NCBI RefSeq assembly: GCF_004346185.1
Contig: NZ_SMAI01000006.1
Span: 124,001 to 188,000 of the forward strand
Length of the DNA stretch: 64,000 nucleotides
Source: Aquabacter spiritensis
Lineage (GTDB): Bacteria > Pseudomonadota > Alphaproteobacteria > Rhizobiales > Xanthobacteraceae
Direction: 5' to 3'
How positions within the stretch are numbered: position 1 is the stretch's first letter; the number at the start of each line of letters is the position of its first letter. Below are positions 26,210 through 35,918 of this stretch, piece by piece. The position numbers and the translations under genes were made by a program. Under the pieces are notes generated by a model. It saw only the letters and a program-made list of their open reading frames with translations, did not search any database and was not told the DNA's origin.

Positions 26210-26992
26210 TCAGACGAACAGGGGATCCGGCAGCGCCTCGAAGGCCGGGTGGGCGAACAGGTAGCCCTGCATGTGGGCGACGCCGAGCGCGGCCGCCGTC
26301 TCCATCTCCGCCCGGGTCTCGATGCCTTCCGCGACCGGAATGACGCCGAGGTCGCCGGCCATGCGCACGATGCCGGCGACGATCGCGCGGCGCACCGGGT
26401 CGGTATCGATGGCGCGCGTCAGGCCCATGTCGAGCTTCAGGATGTCCGGCTGAAAGTCGGCCAGAAGGCCCAGGCCGGCATAGCCGCTGCCGAAATCGTC
26501 GATCGCCGTCAGCAGGCCCTGGCGGCGATATTCGGTGAGAATGCGGGTGAGGCGGCCGGGCTCGGACACCCTCTCCTGCTCCGTCACTTCGAAGATGATC
26601 TGAGACAGAGGGATGCCGAGGCGGTGGGCGGCTTCGAGCGTGAGCCTGAGGCAATTGGCCGGCTCGTAGACCGCTCCGGGCATGAAATTGATGGAGACGC
26701 CGTTCTGCGCGCGCCGCGGCGCCCCCAGCGCCGCGGCGAGTTCCAGGGCCTTGATCCGGCAGGCCTGATCGAAGCTGTAGCGGTTGGCCTCGGTCACCTG
26801 GTCCAGCACGAAGGCGGCCGGCTGCCCCTCCCTGCCGCGGACCAGCGCCTCGAAGGCGAAGATGCTGCGGCGCCTGACATCGACGATCGGCTGGAACGCC
26901 ATGGAAAATGCGAAAGGAACCTCAAGTCCATCCAAGCATCCCGTGCATTTTGCAGATCCTCGCCTCTTCCGATCCGGCGTTGCGGAAATCAT
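26210..26992 (-). CDS. EAL-domain cyclic-di-GMP phosphodiesterase
   Basis: A stand-alone EAL domain of about 260 residues, predicted to hydrolyse c-di-GMP in the cytoplasm. Catalytic landmarks are present: FEALVRG (EAL), INFMPG (metal-binding Asn), FEVTEQE, IDDFGSGYAGL, LKLDMGL (Lys) and PVAEGIET. No transmembrane or GGDEF part. The N-terminus has a CTGC pair that could bind metal or be redox-sensitive. ATG 26992 is preferred to the TTG four codons upstream (27004). It sits divergently from the rhamnose operon and convergent to manC, a plausible link between c-di-GMP and exopolysaccharide, inferred from position only. Confidence 0.9.
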   Translation of the reverse strand: MISATPDRKRRGSAKCTGCLDGLEVPFAFSMAFQPIVDVRRRSIFAFEALVRGREGQPAAFVLDQVTEANRYSFDQACRIKALELAAALGAPRRAQNGVSINFMPGAVYEPANCLRLTLEAAHRLGIPLSQIIFEVTEQERVSEPGRLTRILTEYRRQGLLTAIDDFGSGYAGLGLLADFQPDILKLDMGLTRAIDTDPVRRAIVAGIVRMAGDLGVIPVAEGIETRAEMETAAALGVAHMQGYLFAHPAFEALPDPLFV

Positions 26993-27159
26993 GCTTCGAT
27001 CCAAAACTTGGCTTTAGAAAAAGCCGATCCGCGATATTTTACTCTACTGTATTTTTACAAACACCACGAAGGAAGGGCGAAAGAGACCTTGGAAAAATCG
27101 CACCGCCGGTCGGCTTCTTTTGACGGTCAAGACACCCCTCTCGCCGGCCTTGGCCTTGA

Positions 27160-27188
27160 TTGACCTGACAAAGGCGGGCGGCTAACGT
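27160..27188 (+). promoter_or_regulatory. sigma70-type promoter of the dTDP-rhamnose operon
   Basis: TTGACC at 27160-27165 as -35 element and TAACGT at 27183-27188 as -10 element, separated by exactly 17 bases. Transcription would begin about 27195, some 25 bases before the rfbC ATG. The -10 box is weak in its centre but keeps the key T, A and T. It lies in the AT-rich gap between the divergent EAL gene and rfbC. Confidence 0.55.
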
Positions 27189-27220
27189 CCGCGCGCTTTT
27201 TCACAGGGTTGCCCCCCTCT

Positions 27221-27778
27221 ATGACAGCCTTCGCGCGCCTGGACATTCCCGAGGTCATTCTGGTGACCCCCCCGCGGTTCGACGATCCGCGGGGCTATTT
27301 CACCGAGGCCTATGTCCGCGAGCGCTACGCGAAGAACGGCGTCGTTGCGGACTTCATGCAGGACAACGAATCCCTGTCCGAGCCCGTCGGGACGCTGCGG
27401 GGCCTGCATTTCCAGGCCCCGCCTTTCGCCCAGGCCAAGCTCGTGCGCGTCGTCCAGGGGGCGATCTACGACGTCGCCGTCGATATCCGCACCGGGTCGC
27501 CGACCTACGGGAAGTGGGTCGGCGCCACCCTGACTGCGGAGGGGCGCGAGCAATTGTTCGTGCCGCGCGGCTTCGCCCACGGCTTCTGCACCCTCGTTCC
27601 CAACACCAAGGTGCTCTACAAGGTCGACAATCCCTATTCGCGGGAGAGCGAAGGCGGGCTGGTCTGGGACGATCCCGACCTCGCCATCGACTGGCCGGTG
27701 GCCGAAGCGATCCTGTCCGACAAGGACCGCGTCCTGCCGCGCCTCAAGGATTATGACAGCCCGTTCCAGCAAGACTGA
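27221..27778 (+). CDS. rfbC: dTDP-4-dehydrorhamnose 3,5-epimerase
   Basis: Third enzyme of dTDP-L-rhamnose synthesis; epimerises dTDP-4-keto-6-deoxyglucose at C3 and C5. 185 residues, cupin-like. Hallmarks: DPRGYFTEAY, QDNESLSEPVGTLRGLHFQ with the catalytic His in RGLHFQ, AKLVRVVQGAIYDVAVDIR, FVPRGFAHGF and WDDPDLAIDWP. First gene of a four-gene operon rfbC-rfbB-rfbD-rfbA. ATG 27221 directly starts the conserved fold. Confidence 0.95.
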   Translation: MTAFARLDIPEVILVTPPRFDDPRGYFTEAYVRERYAKNGVVADFMQDNESLSEPVGTLRGLHFQAPPFAQAKLVRVVQGAIYDVAVDIRTGSPTYGKWVGATLTAEGREQLFVPRGFAHGFCTLVPNTKVLYKVDNPYSRESEGGLVWDDPDLAIDWPVAEAILSDKDRVLPRLKDYDSPFQQD

Positions 27779-27799
27779 CGGCGGACGGACAAGGACAAG

Positions 27800-28852
27800 A
27801 TGGCACAGCGCATTCTCGTTACCGGCGGAGCGGGCTTCATCGGCTCCGCGCTCGTCCGGCACCTGATCGGCCAGGACCTCGATGTCCTGACCTTCGACAA
27901 GCTCACTTATGCCGGCAATCTCGCCTCGCTGGCCCCGGTGGCGGACAATCCGCGTCATCGCTTCGTGCGCGGCGACATCTGCGACGGGCCGGCGGTCGCG
28001 GCCGCTCTGGCGGAGTTCCGGCCGGACTTGGTGATGCACCTCGCGGCGGAATCCCATGTCGACCGGTCGATCGACGGTCCGGCGGCCTTCATCGAGACCA
28101 ATGTGGTCGGCACCTATACGATGTTGCAGGAGACGCTGCGCTATTGGCGCGGCCTGTCCGGCGCCGCGGCGGAAGCGTTCCGCTTCCACCACATCTCGAC
28201 CGACGAAGTGTTCGGCAGCCTCGGCGCCGAGGGCCTGTTCCGGGAGGACACGCCGTACCAGCCGAATTCGCCGTATTCGGCCTCCAAGGCCGCCTCGGAC
28301 CATCTGGTGCGGGCCTGGCACCACACCTATGGCCTGCCGGCGGTGATGTCGAACTGCTCCAACAATTACGGCCCCTATCATTTCCCGGAAAAGCTGATCC
28401 CGCTGGTGATCCTGAATGCGCTCGAAGGCGCGCCGCTGCCGGTCTACGGCACCGGGGAGAATGTCCGCGACTGGCTGTTCGTACAGGACCATGCGGAAGC
28501 GCTTCATCTGATCGCCACCAAGGGCCGGCTCGGCGAGAGCTACAATGTCGGCGGCGCGAGCGAGCGACGGAACATCGACGTCGTGCGCACCATCTGCACC
28601 CTGCTCGACGAGATCCGCCCCGATGCCGGGATCGGGCGCCGCGAGGACCTGATCCGCTTCGTGACCGACCGGCCGGGCCACGACGCCCGCTACGCCATCG
28701 ATTTCTCGAAGCTGCAGAGCGAACTCGGCTGGACCCCCCGCGAGACGTTCGAGAGCGGGCTGAAGAAGACCATCGAATGGTATCTCGCCAATCCCGGCTG
28801 GTGGGAGCCGCTGCGTGGGCATGCCGGGCAACGGCTGGGGCTCGCCTCCTGA
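27800..28852 (+). CDS. rfbB: dTDP-glucose 4,6-dehydratase
   Basis: Second step of dTDP-L-rhamnose synthesis, NAD-dependent, 350 residues. Extended SDR family: nucleotide-binding loop [44 protein letters not shown], the catalytic [15 protein letters not shown] (Tyr-x-x-x-Lys), [18 protein letters not shown] and [13 protein letters not shown]. Separated by 21 bases from rfbC and overlapping rfbD by one base (TGATG). Confidence 0.96.
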   Translation: MAQRILVTGGAGFIGSALVRHLIGQDLDVLTFDKLTYAGNLASLAPVADNPRHRFVRGDICDGPAVAAALAEFRPDLVMHLAAESHVDRSIDGPAAFIETNVVGTYTMLQETLRYWRGLSGAAAEAFRFHHISTDEVFGSLGAEGLFREDTPYQPNSPYSASKAASDHLVRAWHHTYGLPAVMSNCSNNYGPYHFPEKLIPLVILNALEGAPLPVYGTGENVRDWLFVQDHAEALHLIATKGRLGESYNVGGASERRNIDVVRTICTLLDEIRPDAGIGRREDLIRFVTDRPGHDARYAIDFSKLQSELGWTPRETFESGLKKTIEWYLANPGWWEPLRGHAGQRLGLAS

Positions 28853-29730
28853 TGCGCGTGCTTCTGTTCGGCGCCAACGGGCAGGTCGGGCGCGAAACCG
28901 TCGCGCTCGCGGCCGAGCGGGGGCTCGACCTCGTCGCGCTCGACCGCGCAGGCGCCGATATCTGCGATCCGGCGGCGATCGCCCGCGCGATCGAGAGCGC
29001 GCGCCCCGACGCGGTGATCAATGCCGCCGCCTACACGGCGGTGGACAAGGCGGAGAGCGAGCCGGAGGCGGCCGCCCGCGTGAACGGGCGCGCGCCGGGC
29101 CTGATCGCCGAGCGCTGTGCCCATGCGGGTGTGCCGTTCCTCCACATCTCGACCGATTACGTGTTCGACGGCACCAAGACCGGCCCCTATGTCGAAAGCG
29201 ACCCGGTGGCGCCGCTCGGCGTCTATGGTCGCACCAAGGCCGCCGGGGAGGCGGCGGTGCGGGCGGCGCACGCGGATCACATCATCCTGCGCACCGCCTG
29301 GGTCTATGGCGTGCACGGTGGCAACTTTCTGAAGACCATGCTGCGCCTCGCCCGCGAGCGCGACCGGCTGACGGTGGTCGCCGACCAGCGCGGCTGCCCG
29401 ACCGCGACGCGCGACATCGCCGAGGCGCTGCTCGCCGCCGCCGCCGCGGCGAAGGCCGGGACCGCGCGGTTCGGCACCTTCCATTTCGCAGGGACCGGCA
29501 CCACGACCTGGCACGGCTTCGCCAGCGAGATCGTGCGCCAAGCCGCCCGCCATACCGGGCGCACGCCCGAAGTCGCCGCGATCACCACGGCCGACTACCC
29601 CACCCCGGCCCGGCGCCCCGCAAACTCGGAACTCGAGTCGCGCCTGTTCGAGCAGGCCTATGGCGTGCGCGCCATGCCCTGGCAGACGCGCACCGCCGAA
29701 GTGGTCGACGCGCTGCTGAAAACCACCTGA
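28852..29730 (+). CDS. rfbD: dTDP-4-dehydrorhamnose reductase
   Basis: Last step of dTDP-L-rhamnose synthesis, NAD(P)H-dependent reduction, 292 residues. SDR motifs: [61 protein letters not shown] (Tyr-x-x-x-Lys), [19 protein letters not shown] and [15 protein letters not shown]. Its ATG overlaps the rfbB stop by a base, which implies translational coupling. Confidence 0.96.
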   Translation: MRVLLFGANGQVGRETVALAAERGLDLVALDRAGADICDPAAIARAIESARPDAVINAAAYTAVDKAESEPEAAARVNGRAPGLIAERCAHAGVPFLHISTDYVFDGTKTGPYVESDPVAPLGVYGRTKAAGEAAVRAAHADHIILRTAWVYGVHGGNFLKTMLRLARERDRLTVVADQRGCPTATRDIAEALLAAAAAAKAGTARFGTFHFAGTGTTTWHGFASEIVRQAARHTGRTPEVAAITTADYPTPARRPANSELESRLFEQAYGVRAMPWQTRTAEVVDALLKTT

Positions 29731-29740
29731 CGGAGGCAAA

Positions 29741-30613
29741 GTGAAGGGCATCATCCTCGCCGGAGGCACCGGCACCCGGCTCTATCCCATCACCCAGGTG
29801 GTCTCGAAGCAGCTGCTTCCGGTCTATGACAAGCCGATGATCTATTATCCCCTCTCGACGCTCATGATGGCGGGGATCCGGGACATCCTGATCATCACGA
29901 CGCCGCACGACAGTGCGCTGTTCCAGAAGCTCCTGGGAGATGGCAGCCAGTTCGGCATCGCCCTGTCTTATGCCGTGCAGGAACATCCGCGCGGCCTCGC
30001 CGACGCCTTCATCGTCGGCCGCGACTTCGTCGGTGCGGACCGCGTCGCCCTGATCCTCGGCGACAATCTGTATTTCGGCCACGGCCTGCCGGAACTGCTG
30101 GAACAGGCGGTGGCCCGCGAAACCGGGGCAACCGTGTTCGGCTATACCGTCCAGGACCCCGAGCGCTACGGCGTCGCCGAAGTGGATTCGACCGGCCGGG
30201 TGCTCTCGATCGAGGAGAAGCCGGAAAAGCCACGGTCGAACCTCGCCATTACCGGCCTCTATTTCTACGACAACCGGGTGCTCGACATCGCCGCCAATGT
30301 GAAGCCCTCGGCGCGCGGCGAGATCGAGATCACCGACGTCAACCGCGCCTATCTCGAACTGGGCGAGCTGCATGTGGCGCGCATGGGCCGGGGCTTCGCC
30401 TGGCTCGACACCGGCACGCCCGACTCGCTCCTCGAAGCGGCGGTGTTCGTCCAGATCCTGGAGCAGCGGCAGGGACTGAAAATCTCCTCGCCGGAGGAAA
30501 TCGCGTTCCGCGAAGGCTTCATCGACGCCGAGCAGTTGCGCCAGGCGGCGCAGGTGCAAGGCAAGTCAGTCTATGGGCGCTACCTCTCGCGCCTCGCCGA
30601 CGAGGGCGTCTGA
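29741..30613 (+). CDS. rfbA: glucose-1-phosphate thymidylyltransferase
   Basis: First enzyme of the pathway; joins dTTP and glucose-1-phosphate to dTDP-glucose. 290 residues. It begins with [36 protein letters not shown], here cited as [14 protein letters not shown], with later [35 protein letters not shown] and [18 protein letters not shown]. The start codon is GTG, preceded by GGAGG eight bases before. Last gene of the rfb operon, 10 bases after rfbD. Confidence 0.96.
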   Translation: MKGIILAGGTGTRLYPITQVVSKQLLPVYDKPMIYYPLSTLMMAGIRDILIITTPHDSALFQKLLGDGSQFGIALSYAVQEHPRGLADAFIVGRDFVGADRVALILGDNLYFGHGLPELLEQAVARETGATVFGYTVQDPERYGVAEVDSTGRVLSIEEKPEKPRSNLAITGLYFYDNRVLDIAANVKPSARGEIEITDVNRAYLELGELHVARMGRGFAWLDTGTPDSLLEAAVFVQILEQRQGLKISSPEEIAFREGFIDAEQLRQAAQVQGKSVYGRYLSRLADEGV

Positions 30614-30791
30614 GCGTCGGCCCCGAGACAGCTGGGCCGGGGGCGCAGCGCGTGGACATGGCGCCGCATGCCGCTCCGGGCGGTGGCGCGGGGCATCGCC
30701 ATCCTTTATAGGGTGAAATCGACTATCCCACAGAACGGATCGGGTGATTGCGCCGACGCGCCCCCGCCGTTTCGCCCGTGACGGCGGTGCC

Positions 30792-31565
30792 ATGAGCAAT
30801 CTGAACCAGGAAACGGTAACCAGCGTCCGGCATTTCACGGACCGGCTCTTTTCCTTCACGACGACGCGCGATCCCGGCTTCCGCTTCCTCAACGGGCAGT
30901 TCGTGATGATCGGGCTCATGGTCGACGGCAAGCCGCTGCTGCGCGCCTATTCGATGGCCAGCGCGAACTATGAGGAGGAGCTGCAATTCTTCTCCATCAA
31001 GGTGCAGAACGGCCCCCTCACCTCGCGCCTCCAGCATCTGAAGGTGGGCGATAAGGTCCTGGTCGGCCGTAAGGCGACCGGCACGCTGGTGCAGGACAGC
31101 CTTCTGCCGGGCAAGCATCTCTATCTGCTCGCCACCGGCACCGGCCTCGCCCCCTTCCTCTCGGTGGTCAAGGATCCCGACGCCTATGAGCGCTACGACA
31201 AGGTAATCCTGGTCCATGGATGCCGCACCGTGGCCGAGCTCGCTTATGACGACTATCTGACCAACGTCCTGCCGAACGACGAGCTGATCGGCGAGATGGT
31301 GCGGGAGAAGCTGATCTATTATCCCACCGTCACCCGCGAGCCGTTCCGCCACCAGGGCCGCATCACCGCTTTGATCGAGAGCGGGGCCTTGTTCGCCGAG
31401 ATCGGCCTGCCGCCGCTCGATCCGCAGGCCGACCGGCTGATGCTGTGCGGCAGCCCGCAAATGCTGAAGGACGTGGTCGAGACGCTGGAGGCGCGCGGCT
31501 TTTCGGAAGGCAGCCAGTCCAGCCCCGGCGCCTATGTGATCGAGAAGGCTTTCGTCGAGCGCTGA
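30792..31565 (+). CDS. fpr: ferredoxin-NADP(+) reductase
   Basis: FAD enzyme moving electrons between NADPH and ferredoxin or flavodoxin, 257 residues. FAD-binding RAYSMASANYEEELQFFSIKV, the NADP-binding LLATGTGLAPFLSVVKDP, LVHGCRTVAELAY, and CGSPQMLKDVVETLEARGF are all present, in the order of the bacterial subclass I enzymes. The start MSNLNQETVTSV at 30792 matches the family; the frame is open 16 codons upstream without support. Probably transcribed alone; a hairpin follows. Confidence 0.93.
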   Translation: MSNLNQETVTSVRHFTDRLFSFTTTRDPGFRFLNGQFVMIGLMVDGKPLLRAYSMASANYEEELQFFSIKVQNGPLTSRLQHLKVGDKVLVGRKATGTLVQDSLLPGKHLYLLATGTGLAPFLSVVKDPDAYERYDKVILVHGCRTVAELAYDDYLTNVLPNDELIGEMVREKLIYYPTVTREPFRHQGRITALIESGALFAEIGLPPLDPQADRLMLCGSPQMLKDVVETLEARGFSEGSQSSPGAYVIEKAFVER

Positions 31566-31601
31566 CGCCCCCCCGGGCCACGCCCCCTCCGCCCTGCCCG
31601 A

Positions 31602-31621
31602 GCTGCCGCAGCGGCGGCAGC
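31602..31621. terminator. hairpin after fpr
   Basis: A 7-bp stem GCTGCCG / CGGCAGC (31602-31608 with 31615-31621) lies 37 bases past the fpr stop. It is followed by an AT-rich stretch, without a pure T-run. Likely part of the fpr terminator. Confidence 0.45.
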
Positions 31622-31630
31622 GGGTTGCCA

Positions 31631-31690
31631 AGAAAAATCAAAGCTTAGAATCTTTAAAAACCACGCCCTTTACAATCGCTCTATAGAAGA
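31631..31690. promoter_or_regulatory. AT-rich upstream region of the DUF4198/flavoreductase pair
   Basis: Sixty bases with low G+C (AAGAAAAATCAAAGCTTAGA and on to TATAGAAGAG) stand out from the GC-rich surroundings about 105-165 bases before the DUF4198 start. The TTAGAATCTTTAAA portion loosely recalls iron-control elements of alphaproteobacteria (Irr-type TTTAGAA/TTCTAAA dyads) but is not a clean match. A promoter here is likely; the regulator is uncertain. Confidence 0.3.
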
Positions 31691-31795
31691 GCCAGGCATG
31701 TTGTGGGGGTGTCCGGCGCTTGATATGCCACGGATCTTCAATTCCGGCCGGGTCGACGGCGTCGCGCCGTTGCCGCCTGAGCGAGGACCCGTGAC

Positions 31796-32521
31796 ATGCG
31801 CGCCCCCCTTTCCGCTTTGTTTCTTGCCGCGACGATCGCGTTCCCCGCCGCGGCACATGATTTCGTCGTCAAGCCGAAGGCCGCCTCGGGCGCCAGCATT
31901 CCGGTCCAGGTGATGCTGACGGAAGTCTTCATCGTCGGTGACTTCGTCCCGCCGATCGAGAACGTGACGGCGCGGGTCGTGTCCGGCGGGGGCGCGAGCG
32001 CCGTCGCGCTCACCGCCAATGCCGAGACCAAGTCCCTGGAAGGGACCGCCGCGGCGCCGTCCGACGCGCCGTTTTTGGTCACCGCGAAGCTCTCGCGCAC
32101 CCGGACGCCGCGTCCGGAGGCCGGCCGCCCGCCGGAGCCCGCGACGCTGTCGGAGAATGCCTCGAAGGCCCTGCTCAACCTCAAGCCCGGCGCGACCGGC
32201 TTCGACATCGCCACGGGCGACCGGCTGGAGATCGTGCCGCTCGCCAATCCCGCCGAGCTGAAGGTCGGCGACGAACTGCCGGTCAAGCTGCTGTTCGACG
32301 GCAAGCCTTTCGCCGGCCGGATCCTCGCGACCTATGACGGCTTCTCCACCCGCGAGGCGACCTATGCCTATGCCTCGGCGGCGGAGAAGGACGGGCTCGG
32401 CTATGTGAAGATCACCGCGCCGGGCCTGTGGGTGGTCAAGACCTCGCACAGCCTCGCCGAGACGGCGCCGACCTACGGGCGCTACAGCGCCAATGCCAAC
32501 ATGGTCTTCACGGTGCGCTGA
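31796..32521 (+). CDS. DUF4198-family periplasmic protein
   Basis: 241 residues with a signal peptide (MRAPLSALFLAATIAFPAAA, then HDFVVKP). The family hallmark HDF-x-x-KP directly after the cleavage site, and C-terminal YVKITAPGLWVVKTSH and YGRYSANANMVF, identify DUF4198. Members are found near metal transport systems and TonB receptors and are thought to be metal-related periplasmic proteins; direct function is unknown. It is 20 bases from the downstream PepSY/flavoprotein reductase gene, so both are likely one operon with an iron or other metal role. Confidence 0.8.
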   Translation: MRAPLSALFLAATIAFPAAAHDFVVKPKAASGASIPVQVMLTEVFIVGDFVPPIENVTARVVSGGGASAVALTANAETKSLEGTAAAPSDAPFLVTAKLSRTRTPRPEAGRPPEPATLSENASKALLNLKPGATGFDIATGDRLEIVPLANPAELKVGDELPVKLLFDGKPFAGRILATYDGFSTREATYAYASAAEKDGLGYVKITAPGLWVVKTSHSLAETAPTYGRYSANANMVFTVR

Positions 32522-32541
32522 CGGCGCGGGGCGGACGCGAC

Positions 32542-35199
32542 ATGATCAAGGCGGTCTGGTTTCAGCTTCACTGGCTGCTCGGCATCACTGCCGGGATCGT
32601 GCTCGCAATAGTCGGGGTGACGGGCGGCATGCTCTCGTTCGAGGACAAGATCCTCGACGCCCTCAATCCGGGGGTGCGGACGGTGACCGAGCGGCCGGGC
32701 GGCCTTCTCGCGCCCGATGCCTTGCTGGCGCGGGTGCGGGCCAATGCGCCGGAGCGCACCGTCACCGCCGTCACCGTCTCGACGGATCCCGCGCGCGCCG
32801 CGCGCGTGGTGCTCGCGCCTTTGCCCGGCCAAGGCGGCGGGCCGCGCGGCGAGACGCGCTATGTCGATCCTTATGACGGCGCGATGCTCGGCGACATCCG
32901 GGGGCTGGATTTCTTCCGCACGACGATGCAGATCCACCGCTGGCTGGCGGCCGGCGACGTCGGCAAGCAGATCGTCGGCGCCAGCACGGTCGCGCTGATC
33001 GTGCTCTCTCTGACCGGGCTCTATCTGCGCTGGCCGCGCCGCATGCTGAACTGGCGCGCCTGGTTCGCGCTCGATATCGCCCATCGCGGCCGCAGCTTCC
33101 TGTGGGAGCTGCATTCGGTCATCGGCACCTGGGTCCTGCCCTTCTATCTGCTCGCCGCGCTGACCGGCCTCTATTGGTCCTATGACTGGTATCGCAGCGC
33201 GCTGTTCGACCTCACCGGCACGCCACGCCCGCAGCAGATGCGCCCCGGCGGACCGCCGCCGCAGGCGGCGCAGGGCGGCCCCGGGCAAGGTGCGCCGGGT
33301 CCCGCCGCCGGCAGTCCGGGGCAGCCGGCGCAAGCCGGTCAAGGCGGGCGGCCGCAGGGCGGCCAAAGCGGACGGCCGCAGGGCGCGCCGCGCGCCGCGC
33401 TCGACATCGCCGCACTCTGGCCGGTCTTCCTGAAGGAGAGCGGCGGCTTCTCCACCGCCACCCTGCGCCTGCCCCAGGGCAATGCGCAGAGCCTCACGAT
33501 CAGCTATCAGCCGCACGACCCCGCGCACGAGCGCGCCAACAACACCCTCGTCCTCGATGCCGCCGGCACGGTGCGCGAGCATCGCCGCTATGACGACCTG
33601 CCCGCCGGGCAGAAGCTCATGGGCAGCATCTTCGTGCTGCATTCCGGTGCCTTTTTCGGCCTGCCGGGCCTCATCCTGATGATGCTGGCGAGCCTGGTGA
33701 TGCCGCTGTTCGCGATCACCGGCTGGATGCTCTATCTCGACCGCCGCAAGAAGAAGGCGCAGGCCCGTGCCGCCGCGCGCGCCCTTCCGGCGACGCCGAT
33801 TGCCGCGGCGGGGACGGACGCGCCCGTTCTGGTCGCCTTCGCGAGCCAGACCGGCACCGCCGAGCGGCTCGCCTGGCAGAGCGCCGGTGCGTTGCAGGCC
33901 GCCGGCCTGCCGGTGACGGTGGCGCCGCTCGCCAGTCTCGCGCCGGACGCGATCGCGGCGGCGCGGCGCGCTCTGTTCGTGGTCTCGACCTTCGGCGAGG
34001 GCGAGGCGCCGGACGCAGCGCGCGGCTTCGCCCGGCGCATGGCCGCCGCGGGGCGCGGCCTCGACCATCTCGATTATGGTCTGCTGGCCCTCGGCGACCG
34101 CGCCTATCCGCACTTCTGCGGCTTCGGGCAGAGCCTCGATGCCTGGCTGCGCACCCATGGCGCGACGCCTTTGTTCGACCGGATCGAGGTGGATGGCGAG
34201 GATCCCGGCGCGCTGCGCCACTGGCAGGCCCAGCTCGGCGCTTTGTCCGGCCTCGGCACCCTGCCCGACTGGGTCGCGCCGCGCTACGAGCACTGGCGCC
34301 TCCTCGCGCGGCGCTGCCTCAATCCCGGCAGCAGCGGCCTGCCCACCTTCCATGTCGCGCTCGCGCCCGCCGACGGCCCGCTGCCGGACTGGCGGGCCGG
34401 CGACATCGTCGAGATCGGCCCGCGCAACGGCCCGGCCGCGGTCGAGGCGGTGCTGGCGCGCCACGGGCTCGACGGCGCCGCGGCGGTCGTCGCCGCGGGA
34501 CAGACCGTGCCGCTGCGCGATGTCCTGGCCCGCAGCCTCCTGCCGGCGGCGACGGTGACGGGCGGCGCGCAGGCGCTCGCCGACAGCCTCGCCCCGCTGC
34601 CGCACCGGGAATATTCCATCGCCTCGATCCCCGCGGACGGGCGGCTGGAACTCGTGATCCGCCAGACCCGCAACGCCGATTCCAGCCTCGGCATCGGCTC
34701 CGGCTGGCTGACGGCGCACGCCACCGAAGGCGAGACGATCGACCTGCGGATCCGCGCGAATCCGGGGTTTCACGGCCCGGACGCCGCGCGACCGATGATC
34801 CTGATCGGCAACGGCACCGGGCTCGCCGGGCTGCGCGCCCATCTCAAGGCGCGCATCCATGGCGGCGGCGACCGCAACTGGCTGCTGTTCGGCGAGCGCA
34901 ACGCGGCGCACGATTTCTATTTCCGCGACGAGATCACCGCCTGGCAGAGCGCCGGCGCCCTCGCCCGACTCGATCTCGCCTTCTCGCGCGACCAGAATGC
35001 CCGGATCTACGTGCAGGACCGGCTGCGGGCGGCGGGGGCGGACGTCGCAGCCTGGCTCAAGGACGGCGCCGCCATCTATGTCTGCGGCAGCTTGAAGGGC
35101 ATGGCGCCGGCGGTCGACCAGGTGCTGACCGACCTGATCGGCGCCCCCGCCGTCGAAGCGCTCGCGGAGGAGCGCCGCTATTGCCGCGACGTCTATTGA
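32542..35199 (+). CDS. PepSY-TM / flavodoxin / FNR fusion reductase
   Basis: 885 residues. First a PepSY-associated membrane domain (IKAVWFQLHWLLGITAGIVLAIVGVTGG at the N-terminus, QIHRWLAAGDVG, ELHSVIGTWVLPFYLLAALTGLYWSY). A linker rich in GGP and PQG follows at about residues 232-284, then a last membrane helix near residue 385. Next is a flavodoxin domain (VLVAFASQTGTAERLAWQ, VVSTFGEGEAPDAARGF). A sulfite-reductase-like FAD/NADPH domain ends in RQTRNADSSLGIGSGWL, LIGNGTGLAGLRAHL, FGERN and YVCGSLKGMAPAVDQVL. It should carry electrons from cytoplasmic NADPH through FAD/FMN to the membrane domain, reducing a periplasmic or siderophore-bound metal. ATG 32542 selected. Confidence 0.88.
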   Translation: MIKAVWFQLHWLLGITAGIVLAIVGVTGGMLSFEDKILDALNPGVRTVTERPGGLLAPDALLARVRANAPERTVTAVTVSTDPARAARVVLAPLPGQGGGPRGETRYVDPYDGAMLGDIRGLDFFRTTMQIHRWLAAGDVGKQIVGASTVALIVLSLTGLYLRWPRRMLNWRAWFALDIAHRGRSFLWELHSVIGTWVLPFYLLAALTGLYWSYDWYRSALFDLTGTPRPQQMRPGGPPPQAAQGGPGQGAPGPAAGSPGQPAQAGQGGRPQGGQSGRPQGAPRAALDIAALWPVFLKESGGFSTATLRLPQGNAQSLTISYQPHDPAHERANNTLVLDAAGTVREHRRYDDLPAGQKLMGSIFVLHSGAFFGLPGLILMMLASLVMPLFAITGWMLYLDRRKKKAQARAAARALPATPIAAAGTDAPVLVAFASQTGTAERLAWQSAGALQAAGLPVTVAPLASLAPDAIAAARRALFVVSTFGEGEAPDAARGFARRMAAAGRGLDHLDYGLLALGDRAYPHFCGFGQSLDAWLRTHGATPLFDRIEVDGEDPGALRHWQAQLGALSGLGTLPDWVAPRYEHWRLLARRCLNPGSSGLPTFHVALAPADGPLPDWRAGDIVEIGPRNGPAAVEAVLARHGLDGAAAVVAAGQTVPLRDVLARSLLPAATVTGGAQALADSLAPLPHREYSIASIPADGRLELVIRQTRNADSSLGIGSGWLTAHATEGETIDLRIRANPGFHGPDAARPMILIGNGTGLAGLRAHLKARIHGGGDRNWLLFGERNAAHDFYFRDEITAWQSAGALARLDLAFSRDQNARIYVQDRLRAAGADVAAWLKDGAAIYVCGSLKGMAPAVDQVLTDLIGAPAVEALAEERRYCRDVY

Positions 35200-35221
35200 T
35201 CCGGCCGCGCCGCGGACCGGG

Positions 35222-35839
35222 TCAATCCAGGACGGCCGCCTTCATCATGCAGACCATGAAGGCATGGGCCGGCGCCTCTCCGACATTGCGGATGGTATGC
35301 CGCCGGTCGCAGCGATAGCGCAGCGTCTCGCCCGCTTTGGCGGTCTCGACCGTGCCCGCGACATCGACCTGGAGCGTGCCCGACAGCACGCTGAGGCATT
35401 CGATGGCCCCGCGCTGATGCGCGTCGGAATCGAGCTCCCCGCCCGGCTCGGCGTGGAAGTCGTAATATTGCAGCCATTCCACCGTCTTGATCCAGCCGAT
35501 GATGGTGAGGCGGCACAGCCCGTCCTCGGAGACCAGGATCGGCGTGTCGGCCCGCGTCAGCTTCTCGACGAAGGGGGCGTCCTCGCTGGAGGCGAGCACG
35601 CGCTCCACCGACATGTCGAGCGCCTGGGACAGGCGCCAGACCGTCGCGAGGGTGGGATTGGTCTCGTTGCGCTCGATCTGGCTGATGATGGACTTGGCAA
35701 CCCCGGACTGCTCGGAGAGATCCGACAGGGACAGATTGTAGGCCTTGCGCAGCCGCTGAATGGTCTTGCCCAATTGGCCCGTAATCGCCTGGGCACCGCT
35801 CTCCAGATTGCGGTCCCCGCCCCGCTCCCGCTGCGCCAT
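35222..35839 (-). CDS. XRE-family regulator with C-terminal cupin
   Basis: 205 residues. The N-terminal helix-turn-helix spans about residues 20-75: LGKTIQRLRKAYNLSLSDLSEQSGVAKS, here LSDLSEQSGVAKSIISQIE, followed by NETNPTLATVWRLSQALD. The C-terminal half is a cupin (GGELDSDAHQRGAIECLSVLSGTLQV and RCDRRHTIRNVGEAPAHAFM). This architecture is common in regulators that sense a small metabolite in the cupin. The target is unknown; thiD lies upstream on the same strand with a 79-base gap. ATG 35839 has GGAAGC ahead of it. Confidence 0.88.
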   Translation of the reverse strand: MAQRERGGDRNLESGAQAITGQLGKTIQRLRKAYNLSLSDLSEQSGVAKSIISQIERNETNPTLATVWRLSQALDMSVERVLASSEDAPFVEKLTRADTPILVSEDGLCRLTIIGWIKTVEWLQYYDFHAEPGGELDSDAHQRGAIECLSVLSGTLQVDVAGTVETAKAGETLRYRCDRRHTIRNVGEAPAHAFMVCMMKAAVLD

Positions 35840-35918
35840 GATGCTTCCTTGTTCCGAACGATTGTTCGCAGGAGCGGACGATAGCGGCATTCCCGCGCCG
35901 CACCAATGGTGCGCGGCG